From an uncultured Flammeovirgaceae bacterium (GTDB lineage: Bacteria > Bacteroidota > Bacteroidia > Cytophagales > Cyclobacteriaceae), in NCBI GenBank assembly GCA_937883755.1, contig CAKZYA010000015.1, forward strand, positions 55,359 through 119,358: a DNA stretch of 64,000 nt, written 5' to 3'. Under the pieces are notes generated by a model. The model saw nothing but the letters and a program-made list of their open reading frames with translations, was not told the DNA's origin and did no database searches. Of this stretch, positions 9,169 through 18,467 are shown in pieces (position 1 is the first letter of the stretch; every line of letters begins with the position of its first letter). Both the position numbers and the translations under genes were made by a program.

Positions 9169-10578
9169 TCAAGGAAAAATGCCTCGAGAAGTATAGGCTG
9201 CAGCAATTTTTTCTATGGAACTAATGAACGAAGCAATTCGTAGGCTACCGGTCTCTTTGGTCTGCATAATTTCCCAAATGGTATAATAGGCGTTCATCAT
9301 CGTTTCTTCCAAACCGGAATTAACAATATCAATCTCACCAGCTCCTCGCACTAGAGCGCTTCGTTGTACTTCCGAAAGTTGGTGACCCGTAATCTCTTCC
9401 ATTGCTGCCACCATACTCCGGTTAGTTAGTTCTTCATAGCGTTTATCCATTCGTCCGAAGGCCACATGCGAGAGATTTTTAAGCCACTCAAAGTAAGAGA
9501 CTGTCACCCCACCTGCATTCAGGTAAAAGTCGGGCAGTATCCGTACACCTTTTTGCTGAAGGATATTGGCTGCTTCAGTGGTTACTGGGCCATTAGCAGC
9601 TTCACCGATAATTTTAGCTTTGATACGCGGGGCATTCTCCGCCGTAATCTGATTTTCTAATGCAGCTGGCACCAAAATATCACATTCATACTCTAACAGC
9701 TCAATTGAGTTGGGAATATCTTTGGCATTCTTGTAACCCAGAATTGAGCCTTTCTCCTGCTTCAGTTGATGTACTTCCTCTACATCTAGCCCATTAGGAT
9801 CGTAGATACCACCGTTGTACTCAGCAATTCCTACGATGATAGCTCCGCCTTCTTGTAGATATTTAGCTGAGTAATAGCCTACGTTACCCAATCCCTGTAC
9901 GATAATTCGTTTGCCTTCCAAACCTGGAGTTAAGCCTAAATTCTGCATATCCTCAGTAATACAAACTGCGGTGCGGATACCATAAAACACCCCACGTCCG
10001 GTAGCCTCAGTCCGACCGCGGATACCGTGCAGAGAAATAGGCTTTCCAGTAACACAAGCTAGCGCATTAAGCTCGCCTGTATGCATAGATGAATACGTAT
10101 CGGCAATCCAGGCCATTTCTCGAGCTCCGGTTCCATAGTCAGGGGCAGGTACATCTTGGGCGGGACTAATAAAATTCTTACGAATTAGTTCGGTGGTATA
10201 CCGCCGAGTAATTTTCTCCAATTCACTCTCGCTGTATTTACGCGTATCAATCTGCACTCCTCCCTTGGCCCCGCCAAAAGGTACATCTACTAAAGCACAC
10301 TTGTAACTCATCAGAGCTGCTAGAGCCTTTACTTCATCTTCGTTCACTGCCATACTATAGCGGATACCTCCTTTTACCGGAAGGCGGTGGTGAGAGTGCT
10401 GGACCCGATAAGCCGTGATTACTTCGTAGTGACCATTATCCAGCTTAACTGGAAAGTTAGTTTGGTATACACTATTACACTCTTTAATCTGATCTAGAAG
10501 TCCTTGAGGTAGTTCTAAATGACCCGCTGCCTGCTCTACAAATTGGTTAACGTTGTCAAAAAAGCTGTAATTTTCCAT
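9169..10578 (-). CDS. gdhA: Glu/Leu/Phe/Val dehydrogenase, probable glutamate dehydrogenase
   Basis: A cytoplasmic enzyme that interconverts glutamate with 2-oxoglutarate and ammonium, using NAD(P). It is 469 residues long. The dimerisation and substrate domain includes PVKGGIRYS (~67-75), SYKCALVDVPFGGAKGG with the catalytic Lys105, and APDYGTGAREMAW. The Rossmann domain follows, with the dinucleotide loop QGLGNVGYYSAKYL. The length is slightly greater than the usual ~420-450 residues because of a longer C-terminal helical region. No allosteric extension is seen. It is monocistronic, with mirrored repeats on both sides. Leucine or phenylalanine dehydrogenase is excluded by length and active-site context, but cofactor preference is not readable with confidence. 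Confidence 0.88.
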   Translation of the reverse strand: MENYSFFDNVNQFVEQAAGHLELPQGLLDQIKECNSVYQTNFPVKLDNGHYEVITAYRVQHSHHRLPVKGGIRYSMAVNEDEVKALAALMSYKCALVDVPFGGAKGGVQIDTRKYSESELEKITRRYTTELIRKNFISPAQDVPAPDYGTGAREMAWIADTYSSMHTGELNALACVTGKPISLHGIRGRTEATGRGVFYGIRTAVCITEDMQNLGLTPGLEGKRIIVQGLGNVGYYSAKYLQEGGAIIVGIAEYNGGIYDPNGLDVEEVHQLKQEKGSILGYKNAKDIPNSIELLEYECDILVPAALENQITAENAPRIKAKIIGEAANGPVTTEAANILQQKGVRILPDFYLNAGGVTVSYFEWLKNLSHVAFGRMDKRYEELTNRSMVAAMEEITGHQLSEVQRSALVRGAGEIDIVNSGLEETMMNAYYTIWEIMQTKETGSLRIASFISSIEKIAAAYTSRGIFP

Positions 10579-10606
10579 TGGTATTGGTTAGTTGGATTAA
10601 TGTAGC

Positions 10607-10678
10607 TGGGAGCTAGGCGAATGGCGCAGGGAGTTGCTAAAAATTACTCCAAGCTCTCCGCCCCCTGCTTCTCGCCCT
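10607..10678. repeat. GC-rich mirrored-arm intergenic repeat element
   Basis: This gap, upstream of gdhA and downstream of the glycosyltransferase, has a purine-rich GGGAGC/GGCG left arm (~10607-10634). After an AT spacer there is a pyrimidine-rich complementary right arm (~10647-10677, CTCC, CTCTCC, CCCCCTGC, CTCGCCC). Pairing is imperfect with indels. The composition switch in an otherwise balanced genome is striking and resembles the short tandemly repeated repetitive (STRR) sequences known in filamentous cyanobacteria. The glycosyltransferase stop lies at its right edge. Confidence 0.4.
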
Positions 10679-11695
10679 TTAAGGTAGATAAAAATCAAAA
10701 ACAATATCGTGCATACAGCGAAAATGTTTCTTAGGGCACTGCTGATAGCCTATTTTGGAACAAGGGCGACAATTGACTCGATTATTTTCCAGTATCGTAA
10801 ACTTGGTGCGGTAGGGATACATTCCAAACGATGGAATAGTATTTCCCCAGATGCAGAAAATATTCTTCTTAAACGCAGCAGCAATATGCATTAACCCCGT
10901 ATCGTGCGTAAATACGTAGCGAGCCTGTCGCACAATAGAGGCCGATTGATTAAGATTAAACTTCCCGCAGGCATTCCAGATTAGAGCTTTCTTACCCAAC
11001 TCGCTTAGTTTTTCTTCATATTCATCTGAAGATTCGTTCCGGGCGAAAAAATTAGCAACTTGCTCACCTGTTTCCCAATCGTTTTTGTCACCTAATAAGA
11101 TAATTGGTTTATTAATACGATCGCAAAGTTCAATCATCCGCTCAACAGGTAGCTTTTTGGTATTATACTGCGCTCCAATAGCGTAAGCCACGAATTCTTG
11201 ACGGTGAGTTTCCGGCAGCCAACCGGTTTCTACTTCATCAGCATCCGGAATAAAATAGTCTAACCCCAAACTATCCATCTTTACGCCCAGCGGCTCTACC
11301 GTTTGCATGTAGCGATCCACAATATGCACATTGGGTAATTTATCAATCTTAAAATTGACAATGAGCCACTTTTCTACATTCAGTTTGGGAAAACTATAAC
11401 TCTTCACTCCCATTCTCCATTTGATCATACGAGTACGTAAGTTGTTGTGCAGGTCAATAATATAATCGTACTTCTCGACCTTTAGTGCAGCAATAAGCGA
11501 CGATAGTTTACCTTCTAATAGATGAATTTTATCAATGTAGGGGTTAGCTGTTAGTAGGGATTGGTACTGAGGTTTGGTAGCGTAGTGTACTTCAGCGTCC
11601 AGTTGAGTTTTAAGAGTACGAGGTACAGGAGTGGTGAGCACAATGTCACCAATGGAGGAAAAGCGCAGAATGAGTACTTTGAGTTGTTTCGCCAT
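10679..11695 (-). CDS. Glycosyltransferase family 9 (heptosyltransferase-like)
   Basis: A GT9-family ADP-heptose:LPS heptosyltransferase-like protein, expected to work in lipopolysaccharide core synthesis at the inner face of the cytoplasmic membrane. I place the start at Met 11695 (MAKQLKVLILRFSSIGDIVL), because the GT9 N-terminal strand and SSIGD motif follow directly. The open frame continues 29 codons upstream, but into the mirrored repeat at 11715-11800. The C-terminal sugar-nucleotide half has the family motif FTHDTGLMHIAAAF, then a cysteine-rich tail (NCRPCSKIGYQQCPKKHF, CMHD), which is common in Bacteroidota GT9 proteins. The resulting length of 338 aa fits the family. The acceptor is not identifiable. 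It reads in the same direction as gdhA but is separated from it by a repeat. Confidence 0.82.
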   Translation of the reverse strand: MAKQLKVLILRFSSIGDIVLTTPVPRTLKTQLDAEVHYATKPQYQSLLTANPYIDKIHLLEGKLSSLIAALKVEKYDYIIDLHNNLRTRMIKWRMGVKSYSFPKLNVEKWLIVNFKIDKLPNVHIVDRYMQTVEPLGVKMDSLGLDYFIPDADEVETGWLPETHRQEFVAYAIGAQYNTKKLPVERMIELCDRINKPIILLGDKNDWETGEQVANFFARNESSDEYEEKLSELGKKALIWNACGKFNLNQSASIVRQARYVFTHDTGLMHIAAAFKKNIFCIWGNTIPSFGMYPYRTKFTILENNRVNCRPCSKIGYQQCPKKHFRCMHDIVFDFYLP

Positions 11696-11714
11696 GTAGC
11701 AAATATATATGATG

Positions 11715-11800
11715 ATGACTAATGAACGCTGATTAATGAGTAATGACTGAGAATTATGTAAATCGTATTTATTATTCATCAATCATTATTCATTGGTCAT
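11715..11800. repeat. Long mirrored-arm intergenic repeat element (TAATGA type)
   Basis: The left arm at 11715-11744 and the right arm at 11771-11800 are each 30 bases and nearly reverse-complementary: 24-25 Watson-Crick pairs, two G-T pairs and a three-base mismatch block, with a 26-base loop. Each arm is built from degenerate TAATGA/GATTAATGA units. It lies in the divergent gap between the glycosyltransferase and the exported protein at 11897. The reverse complement of its right arm is almost identical over ~22 bases to the element at 18410-18467, showing that this is a dispersed repeat and not only a local hairpin. Confidence 0.7.
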
Positions 11801-11896
11801 TAACATTCCGTTTTTAAATTTTTTCAAAATTCCGTAAATTTCTTTAGGTATTTTTAGTGTTATATAGGCGAACAGCTTTTCCCTCATCCTGATTTT

Positions 11897-13417
11897 ATGA
11901 AGAACTGGATTTATACTATACTGATAATCAGCTTTCTAGCTGGATTTATGCCAAGTTTAGCCTTGACTCAAATCGTCCAGCCTGAGCGGGTTGAGATTGA
12001 GATTGATAATAACAGCGATAACTATGTTGTCGTTTCAGCCGAAGAGCGAGGCTTGATGTTATTTCGGGAGACCGATATTCGGCAAAAGAATGGCACTCGT
12101 TTGTGGGAATTTATTCATTACGACACTAATCTTAACGAGAAATGGAAACGAACCTATGAGCTGAGCAGTCTGCTATCTCTGCGGGGATACGACTATGATC
12201 GGGGACAGCTATGCATACTTTTTCAGAAAGGGCAGTATCAGGATAAGGCCATGGAAATGATCAATATGAATGTTTTCAGTGGCGATACTTCTTACCATAC
12301 TGTCAGACGTATTGTGCCCGTTAACTTAGAATTTTTTGAGATTATCGGTCAAACCGTAGTGCTCGGCGGAAACGTTAACTACCGCCCGGTAGTCATGCAT
12401 TATGATATGCTAATGCGGAAAATCAACGTTTTGCGAGATATATACCGGGAAAATGGCGAGATCATCGACATTATTCCCAATAAAAGAGATAACACCTTTG
12501 ATGTGCTAATTGCTGAGGTAACTCCTGAGAAAATCAAAACAGTAACCGTAAAGTCTTACGACCAATACAGTAATATGCTACAAAGTGCGCCGCTCAAACC
12601 TCAGGGACGACGCAACCTACTGGATGCTCAGGTTACTGAATTTGATGGCCAAAAACAGTTCTTGGCGGGGACGTATGGTCCCAAACGCTCTCGCTACTCC
12701 CGGGGCTTGTTTGTGGCAACCCTCAGCCCTAGTGGCGATCAACAGATGCGCTACTACAGCTATGCTGACCTGGAAAATTTCTTTGGCTATATGCGTGAAC
12801 GACGGGAAGAGCGGGTAAAACGCCGTTTGGAGAAAAAAAAGCAGGAAGGAAGAAAAATCCGCCTTAATTACCGAATGGTAGTACACGAACTAATTGCCGA
12901 TGGCGATAAGTATATTATGCTGGGTGAGGCTTACTATCCTAAGTACAACAGTTACTATTACAGCGGCTTTGGTGGATACGGCTCGTACCGTGATAATAAT
13001 ATGTACTTTGATGGTTACCGCTACACTCACGCCATTGCGGTATGTTTCGACAAAAAGGGGGAGCTACTGTGGGATCATGCGTTTAAACTAGACAATGCTA
13101 AAAGTATGCAGCTCAGGCAGCTAGTTCATGTAAACTCTCAACAAGACCGAGTAGTACTAATGTACTCCTTCGACGGTGAGATTACTTCTAAGGTCATTCA
13201 GGATAATGGCGAAGTGCAGGATATAGCCACCAGCGAGGTAGCCTTACCCAGCCCAGAGGATAAGATACGCCGGAATGATAAAGAGGTTTTTGGTATCCAA
13301 AAGTGGTACGATGAATACTTTTACGTGCATGGCACCCAAGATATACGCTCTATTGCTGATTCCGGCCTAAGTTCAACTCGTAAAGTATTTTTTATTAATA
13401 AAGTGGCTTATAATTAG
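11897..13417 (+). CDS. Exported protein of unknown function
   Basis: A 506-residue protein with a clear signal peptide (residues ~1-25, a hydrophobic stretch ending SLALTQ) and no transmembrane segments afterwards. Repeated strand-loop patterns such as NGTRLWEFIHYDTNLNEKW and KKGELLWDHAFKLDN suggest a beta-propeller-like or WD-like periplasmic protein. A highly charged segment (RERREERVKRRLEKKKQEG, ~300-318) and a tyrosine/glycine-rich loop (YYPKYNSYYYSGFGGYGSY) interrupt it. I recognise it only as similar in style to conserved Cytophagales hypothetical proteins. It converges with the permease gene, with 32 bases between stop codons. Confidence 0.7.
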   Translation: MKNWIYTILIISFLAGFMPSLALTQIVQPERVEIEIDNNSDNYVVVSAEERGLMLFRETDIRQKNGTRLWEFIHYDTNLNEKWKRTYELSSLLSLRGYDYDRGQLCILFQKGQYQDKAMEMINMNVFSGDTSYHTVRRIVPVNLEFFEIIGQTVVLGGNVNYRPVVMHYDMLMRKINVLRDIYRENGEIIDIIPNKRDNTFDVLIAEVTPEKIKTVTVKSYDQYSNMLQSAPLKPQGRRNLLDAQVTEFDGQKQFLAGTYGPKRSRYSRGLFVATLSPSGDQQMRYYSYADLENFFGYMRERREERVKRRLEKKKQEGRKIRLNYRMVVHELIADGDKYIMLGEAYYPKYNSYYYSGFGGYGSYRDNNMYFDGYRYTHAIAVCFDKKGELLWDHAFKLDNAKSMQLRQLVHVNSQQDRVVLMYSFDGEITSKVIQDNGEVQDIATSEVALPSPEDKIRRNDKEVFGIQKWYDEYFYVHGTQDIRSIADSGLSSTRKVFFINKVAYN

Positions 13418-13449
13418 CCCCTCGCACTTTAGAGTTCTTAGCCGTTTCT

Positions 13450-15822
13450 TTATTCGTCCCGCAAGCAATCCGCTGGATTTATTCGGGCAGCCTTCACGGT
13501 TTGTAGACCTACGGTAAACCAAGCGATTAGTAAAGCGACTAATCCGGCTCCGGCAAAATACCACCATTGCAAACTGATACTGAAGGCAAAACCTTCTAGC
13601 CACTGCTGAGCGATGAAGTAGCTAATGGGCAACGCAATCACAATAGATGCCAACACCATCTTGGTAAAATCAGCCGATAACAAACGAACGATACCAAAAT
13701 CACTAGAGCCCAGTATTTTGCGGATACCAATTTCCTTTAACCGGCGTTCAGCGGTGAAAGCAGCTAAACCAAATAAGCCTAAGCAAGAGATAAGAATGGC
13801 TAGTCCGGCAAAATATTTGGACAGCGTAGAGACCCGCTGCTCAGCCACATAAAGTGCCTGATAGTCTGCATCTACAAACTGATAATCAAACGTGTAACCG
13901 GAATTAAAGTCCTGATAAAACTCCTGAAGCTGAGCCAAAGTTTCTCGCTCTTTGCCAGCTTCTAGCCGAGCCACTACGCTCATCATAAAACTAAAGTCTA
14001 GTTTAATGAAAATGGGTTTTACTTCCTCGTGTAGCGACTCAAAATGGAAGTCTTTTACTACCCCAATAATCTGTCGGTCTTCTCCCCAAAGATTTACAGT
14101 AGCTCCAATGGGATTTGATAACCCCATTAATTCAATGGCTGTTTCGTTGAAGATGATAGCAGAGCTGTCAGAACCAAGCTCTCGAGAAAAATTACGCCCA
14201 TCCATTACATTCAACTTCAGGGTTTCAATCATATCATAACCAACACTAAAGTTTTGGAACTTAACCACATCATCCGGATTTTTTCCGTCCCAGTCAAGTC
14301 CAGTCGTAAAACTGCTATTGCCGATAATATGCCCTTGCATGGCTGAAGCATTGATTACACCCGGAACTCGCTTCACTTCAGACAGAAAGGTCTCAGGATT
14401 CTCGGCTACCTTTCCTTCTATTGGCAGAGAGATTAAGTTACTCTTATCATAGCCTAAATTTCTGTTCTGCACGAAGGAAATTTGCTGGTATACTACCCAA
14501 ACCGATACAATTAAAATGACTGAAAGCACAAACTGAAATACCACCAGTCCTTTTCGTGCCCACACTTCTCCTACCGAGCTTTCTAATTTGCCTTTGAGCA
14601 CTTTCACCGGATTGAAACCTGAGAGATACAAGGCTGGATAGCTACCTGCAATCAGGCCAGTCACCAGAATAATACCCAGCAAGGACACAACCAAAGGAAG
14701 GGAAAATTCCAGTGATAACTGTTTACTAGTAATCATATTGAACTGCGGTAGCAATGCACTTACTAGCACAATAGCGGTTATCAGCGATAAGATTGACATC
14801 AGGAATGACTCACCTAAGTACTGAGCGACTAGTGTGGAACGGCTGGCACCAATGGCCTTTTTAACTCCTACCTCCTTAACTCGACGGGATGCTTTGGCCG
14901 TGGATAGGTTCATAAAATTGATACAGGCAATAATTAGGATAAAAATGGCAATGATGGAGAATAGGCGGACATATTCAATTCTCCCCCCCCCTTGTACTCC
15001 ATTCTCGTAGGTTCCGTACAAATATTTCTCGGAGTAAGGACGGGCGAACAAGGTACGAAACTCTTGATACTCCGCTTTAGTGCTGACAAAATGCTCAATC
15101 TTATCATTGAACTGATTAACATCCGTACCTTCCTGTAAAACCAGAAAAGTGTTAGGCCCCATATTGCCCCATTCTACTACTCCTGGATTAATCTCCTTAA
15201 ACGCTTCAAAAGACAGGACAAAATCAAACTGAGGGGTTGAGTTATTCGGAATATTAGCAAATACTCCAGAGACGATGACTGGCTGCGAAAAGCTTAGTAT
15301 ATTCCACTCAAGTGTTTTACCTACTGCATTATCTGCTGTGCCGAATAAGCGACGAGCCAGATCTTCGGAAATGACGATAGAATTTTTCTCCATCAATACC
15401 TGACTGGCCTCGCCCTGCAACAAATTGTAAGAAAATATAGAAAAGAAATCTTCACCGACGAACTGTCCGGGAGCTTTCACATTTTTCTCAGTCAGCGACA
15501 GCGTAAAATCACCAAACCATTCAGCCGGAGCCACGGCGGCTGCGTATTCTACCTCTGGCATTTCCTCAGCCAACGATTCAGCTAGTAGCCCCGAGGTATG
15601 ATCTATCACACTAATTTCATTAGCATGTTGCTGCCGCTCCATAATTCGGTAAAGACGAGCATCTTTCTCGTGAAACTTATCTACCTTCAATTCATCGTTT
15701 ACCCAAAGAAAGATAAACAGCGCACAGGCTAAACCGGATGATAAGCCGATCAGGTTGATAAAGAATGTACTACGGAAGCGTTTGAAGTTGCGGTAAATGA
15801 GTAGAAAGGTGTGTCGAAGCAT
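13450..15822 (-). CDS. ABC transporter permease of the MacB/FtsX family
   Basis: A 790-residue inner-membrane permease with the duplicated architecture typical of Bacteroidota: N-terminal membrane helix (RFRSTFFINLIGLSSGLACALFIFLWV), MacB periplasmic core domain, and a three-helix FtsX domain (~285-420, with INFMNLSTAKASRRVKEVGVKKAIGASR). A second periplasmic domain and a second FtsX domain follow (~670-785, with ERRLKEIGIRKILGSS). MacB-type permeases act as mechanotransmitters that couple cytoplasmic ATP hydrolysis to periplasmic work, such as peptide, lipoprotein or antibiotic efflux. No ATPase gene is adjacent, so its partner is encoded elsewhere. An unusual run of nine C residues on the plus strand (14985-14993) lies inside the gene. 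The reading frame continues through it. Confidence 0.88.
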   Translation of the reverse strand: MLRHTFLLIYRNFKRFRSTFFINLIGLSSGLACALFIFLWVNDELKVDKFHEKDARLYRIMERQQHANEISVIDHTSGLLAESLAEEMPEVEYAAAVAPAEWFGDFTLSLTEKNVKAPGQFVGEDFFSIFSYNLLQGEASQVLMEKNSIVISEDLARRLFGTADNAVGKTLEWNILSFSQPVIVSGVFANIPNNSTPQFDFVLSFEAFKEINPGVVEWGNMGPNTFLVLQEGTDVNQFNDKIEHFVSTKAEYQEFRTLFARPYSEKYLYGTYENGVQGGGRIEYVRLFSIIAIFILIIACINFMNLSTAKASRRVKEVGVKKAIGASRSTLVAQYLGESFLMSILSLITAIVLVSALLPQFNMITSKQLSLEFSLPLVVSLLGIILVTGLIAGSYPALYLSGFNPVKVLKGKLESSVGEVWARKGLVVFQFVLSVILIVSVWVVYQQISFVQNRNLGYDKSNLISLPIEGKVAENPETFLSEVKRVPGVINASAMQGHIIGNSSFTTGLDWDGKNPDDVVKFQNFSVGYDMIETLKLNVMDGRNFSRELGSDSSAIIFNETAIELMGLSNPIGATVNLWGEDRQIIGVVKDFHFESLHEEVKPIFIKLDFSFMMSVVARLEAGKERETLAQLQEFYQDFNSGYTFDYQFVDADYQALYVAEQRVSTLSKYFAGLAILISCLGLFGLAAFTAERRLKEIGIRKILGSSDFGIVRLLSADFTKMVLASIVIALPISYFIAQQWLEGFAFSISLQWWYFAGAGLVALLIAWFTVGLQTVKAARINPADCLRDE

Positions 15823-15969
15823 AAGTATTAGTTGTTTACAACAACCCTAGTTCAATTCGTATGCCACCTATGGTAATAGGCTTCAATCCTTCAATATGCC
15901 GATTGTTGGATCGTCACCTGTTCATCAGCGACCACCCTTGTTCGAAACCGGACATAGATTCCCACTTAT

Positions 15970-16051
15970 TGCCGGATGAGGCTCTGCAAATTCCGGCATC
16001 TCCTACCTTACTATGTGGGAGACCCCGGAATGCGCTACCGCTTATCCGGGG
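15970..16051. repeat. Three abutting REP-like hairpins
   Basis: Three hairpins occupy consecutive intervals with no spacer. Hairpin 1 (15970-15998) has stem TGCCGGA/TCCGGCA and a 15-base loop. Hairpin 2 (15999-16022) has an eight-pair stem with one G-T pair (TCTCCTAC/GTGGGAGA) and an 8-base loop. Hairpin 3 (16023-16051) has stem CCCCGGA/TCCGGGG and again a 15-base loop. The outer two have the CCGGA stem style of enterobacterial REP/BIME elements. They lie between the permease start and the esterase stop, both on the minus strand. They might also slow or stop transcription, but no T tract is present. The ~130 bases before them (15840-15970) hold nothing recognisable. Confidence 0.55.
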
Positions 16052-16064
16052 ATACCTTTTGGGA

Positions 16065-17789
16065 CTAATAACGCCAACTAGTCAAGTCAGCTCCGGCGGG
16101 GGCACTTTCTTTGATACGATCTAGGATTTTGGGTACGTACATGGTGTTATATCGGAGGCGAGAGATGGCGTTGGGTTGCTCGGGGTCGCCGTTCCAGCAG
16201 TGTTCGGCACCGTCGCCGTAGGCTACTTCCCCGTCGTAGTGGGGGTTCTCAGTGTTTACTAGAAACTCTTCCATTAGCATCACTGCGTTGTTGAGGTAAT
16301 AATTATCCATATCGCCGCAGTAGATATGAATTTTCCCCTGTAACTCAGAACCGAGTTTATCCCAATCGCGCTCTAGAATATGACGTAGATCGTAGTTCTC
16401 GCGCCAGTAAGCGGCTACGGTGGGGTCAATCGTTCCAGTCTTTTTATTCCAGATGGGTTTGGGATAGCCATTTTCACCGGCCGGGGAATACACTGCTTGC
16501 CAAATATCCCACTGCTGCCCCGAACGACTGTTGGTTCCCAACACCAGTTCGCGGTGGTTCATATCTTTGAGTGTGGAGCTTACGTGACCTAAGTAATCAC
16601 GACGACCGGGGCGAGGAGTTTTTTTGTACTTGCTAGGCAAGTAGTAAGCATTCGTATCCTGATAAATATCGACTACCGTATACGCTCGAAAATCAATCGG
16701 ATCGGGACAGGCAGCGAAGCAACCATTATATTCCTCGGGATACAGTACCTGAGCGGCTAAGGCTTCCCATCCGCCAGTAGAGCCTCCGTACAGAAAACGC
16801 GCCCAACCCTCGCCAATTCCGCGAAATTGTTCTTCAATGTAGGGAATAAGCTCGTGCGTAATCGCATCACCGTAAGGACCGAGGTTCGCTGAGTTTACTG
16901 CGTAGGAGTCATCATAGTACGGGTTCTGATGCTGAATTTCAATAATGATCATCCGAGGGAAATCCGGTCCTGTCCAGGTCTGATAAAAATTGTGAGCTTC
17001 CTGCTGCTGAATACGATTATAACCCTCTAACTGAAAGCGTTCGCTAAAATCCGGCACTAAATCCGGGTCAGGCGGGTCTTCACGAAAACCTCTAAAGGTA
17101 TAAGGAAAATGCCCGTGGAAAATACAAATAGGATACTTAGCTTCCGGATGTTCGTCAAACCCTTCCGGCAACAATACATTAGCTCCCAAATACATTGGTC
17201 GTCCCCAAAACTCGGTGAGCTTCTCGCTCTGCATGGTTACGTGCTTGATATACTTCGTATCTTCCGGCTTCTCAATTGGTGGTATCTCTTGGTCTAACGT
17301 GATATAGAAGGTTTCATCGTCTTCAGGATCAAAGGTGATCTTCTGTGGGGTGCTGTATAGGTTGCCGGGCGATCGGTTCCAAACCTGCCCTTCGCCCTGA
17401 TCCATTGGTAACTTTACCGTATGGCCGTTTGCCAGATTGAAAGTTTCATACTTATGTAGCAGTGCTTGCACGTAGTATTCCCCCGCCGAAATGTTAGCCA
17501 TACTTTCTAGCGGATAGCCAAAGACGGTATCGCTAAAGTAAGCTTCTTTACCCGGTTTTAATTCATTGACATCTATTCCGTATACCAGTTGGGTATTGGG
17601 ACCATCATTAATTTGAAAGCGAGGCTCATTTTCGGTGTTATCTGATATTAAGAGCAGTAAGCGCCCATCTAATGATTCTTCACTGAGAGATTCAGGAAAT
17701 GAGACAGCGAACCGTCCTTCATCGCCACAAGAAGCAAGCAAGAAAAGTAAAGCGATGCATATACCGAGGTGGGGTAAAGAATACTTCAT
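16065..17789 (-). CDS. Alpha/beta-hydrolase-fold esterase-like lipoprotein
   Basis: A 574-residue protein with a lipoprotein signal peptide (ALLFLLASC, lipidated Cys at ~21), so probably membrane-anchored and facing the periplasm or the surface. The N-terminal ~150 residues are strand-rich. The C-terminal part resembles the putative-esterase (esterase D/feruloyl-esterase) superfamily, with nucleophile elbow YGGSTGGWEAL and Ser337 as probable nucleophile. GDGAEHCWNG near the C terminus offers the likely catalytic His. An acidic partner cannot be named with confidence. It could act on acylated glycans or peptides. The location downstream of the REP-like array and near the glycan locus makes a glycan ester role possible, but this is inference. 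Confidence 0.78.
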   Translation of the reverse strand: MKYSLPHLGICIALLFLLASCGDEGRFAVSFPESLSEESLDGRLLLLISDNTENEPRFQINDGPNTQLVYGIDVNELKPGKEAYFSDTVFGYPLESMANISAGEYYVQALLHKYETFNLANGHTVKLPMDQGEGQVWNRSPGNLYSTPQKITFDPEDDETFYITLDQEIPPIEKPEDTKYIKHVTMQSEKLTEFWGRPMYLGANVLLPEGFDEHPEAKYPICIFHGHFPYTFRGFREDPPDPDLVPDFSERFQLEGYNRIQQQEAHNFYQTWTGPDFPRMIIIEIQHQNPYYDDSYAVNSANLGPYGDAITHELIPYIEEQFRGIGEGWARFLYGGSTGGWEALAAQVLYPEEYNGCFAACPDPIDFRAYTVVDIYQDTNAYYLPSKYKKTPRPGRRDYLGHVSSTLKDMNHRELVLGTNSRSGQQWDIWQAVYSPAGENGYPKPIWNKKTGTIDPTVAAYWRENYDLRHILERDWDKLGSELQGKIHIYCGDMDNYYLNNAVMLMEEFLVNTENPHYDGEVAYGDGAEHCWNGDPEQPNAISRLRYNTMYVPKILDRIKESAPAGADLTSWRY

Positions 17790-17939
17790 AGAATAGGTAG
17801 TGATTGTAGATAGTGCGACATTGCGTACTTGAAAACGCTAGAATTAATGAGCTATGTTACGCTATTTTTCTCATAAACTCGAGGGTTGATTGGCAAAAAC
17901 AAGGTTTTTTCAACTGACTATAAATCATTCAGGCAAAAT

Positions 17940-18401
17940 TTACTTCCAACGGCTGGTTTCAGCGAAGGTCTTGATCGCCTCATTACGGGTAAGCAATAGT
18001 TTGGCAAAGTGGTTCTTCAGTACGACAGCATTCGCCCAGCGTCCGAGTATTCCCAATGGGGAAACAAAACGAAACTTATCGATCATCAGCGTATGCTCAC
18101 CTAGCTCTTCAAAGTAATGTTCATGCGCCATTGACTGAAAAGGACCCGACACCATTTCGTCACAAAAATAATGCGGTCGCTCATAGTTAGTCATCCTAAC
18201 GGTCATAATAAACCATATCCCTAGGTGCTTCGCCCGCCAAGTGACTTCTTCACTACGTTGCATCAAGCCCTCAGTTCGCCCACCAATCGCTTCCTCCTGC
18301 GTATGTTCTACGGACTGCTTATGCAGATCAATGCTGGTAGACAGATCAAAGCAGCGTTCTATCGGAGCATTTATTTTGGTTTTAAGGGTAATTAGAGGCA
18401 T
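17940..18401 (-). CDS. SRPBCC (START-like) family protein
   Basis: A protein of 153 residues when started at Met 18401 (MPLITLKTKINAPIERCFDL). This start fits the family, since the SRPBCC fold begins with that strand. The longer open frame adds 14 residues that run into a repeat element. The helix-grip fold is suggested by the strand INAPIERCFDL, a conserved YFCDEMVSGPFQSMAHEHYF hairpin region and the long C-terminal helix RNEAIKTFAETSRW. Such proteins bind hydrophobic ligands in a pocket. The ligand here is unknown. It is followed by the Uma2 gene upstream on the same strand, with the mirrored repeat between them. Confidence 0.75.
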   Translation of the reverse strand: MPLITLKTKINAPIERCFDLSTSIDLHKQSVEHTQEEAIGGRTEGLMQRSEEVTWRAKHLGIWFIMTVRMTNYERPHYFCDEMVSGPFQSMAHEHYFEELGEHTLMIDKFRFVSPLGILGRWANAVVLKNHFAKLLLTRNEAIKTFAETSRWK

Positions 18402-18409
18402 AACAGTAA

Positions 18410-18467
18410 TGAATGATGATTGATGAATAATGAACAGAGTCAATTATTAGTCATTAATCATCGTTCA
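18410..18467. repeat. Mirrored-arm intergenic repeat element (TAATGA type, second copy)
   Basis: The arms 18410-18426 and 18451-18467 are 17 bases each and pair throughout, with two G-T pairs, across a 24-base loop. The right arm overlaps the last codons of the Uma2 gene (stop at 18454-18456), so the repeat has contributed to that protein's C terminus. The left arm is nearly identical over ~22 bases to the complement of the 11771-11800 arm. Confidence 0.65.

Noticed and set aside
11696..11782. N-terminal extension of the glycosyltransferase
   Set aside because: The extension is encoded by a mirrored repeat and lies upstream of the conserved GT9 N terminus at 11695.
14985..14993. Frameshift at a run of nine C residues inside the permease gene
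   Set aside because: The reading frame continues with conserved MacB/FtsX sequence on both sides, so the run is tolerated (GGG codons on the coding strand).
15861..16124. Small plus-strand open frame between the permease and esterase genes
   Set aside because: It runs through the three hairpins and into the antisense strand of the esterase gene, has no ribosome-binding site and no recognisable family features.
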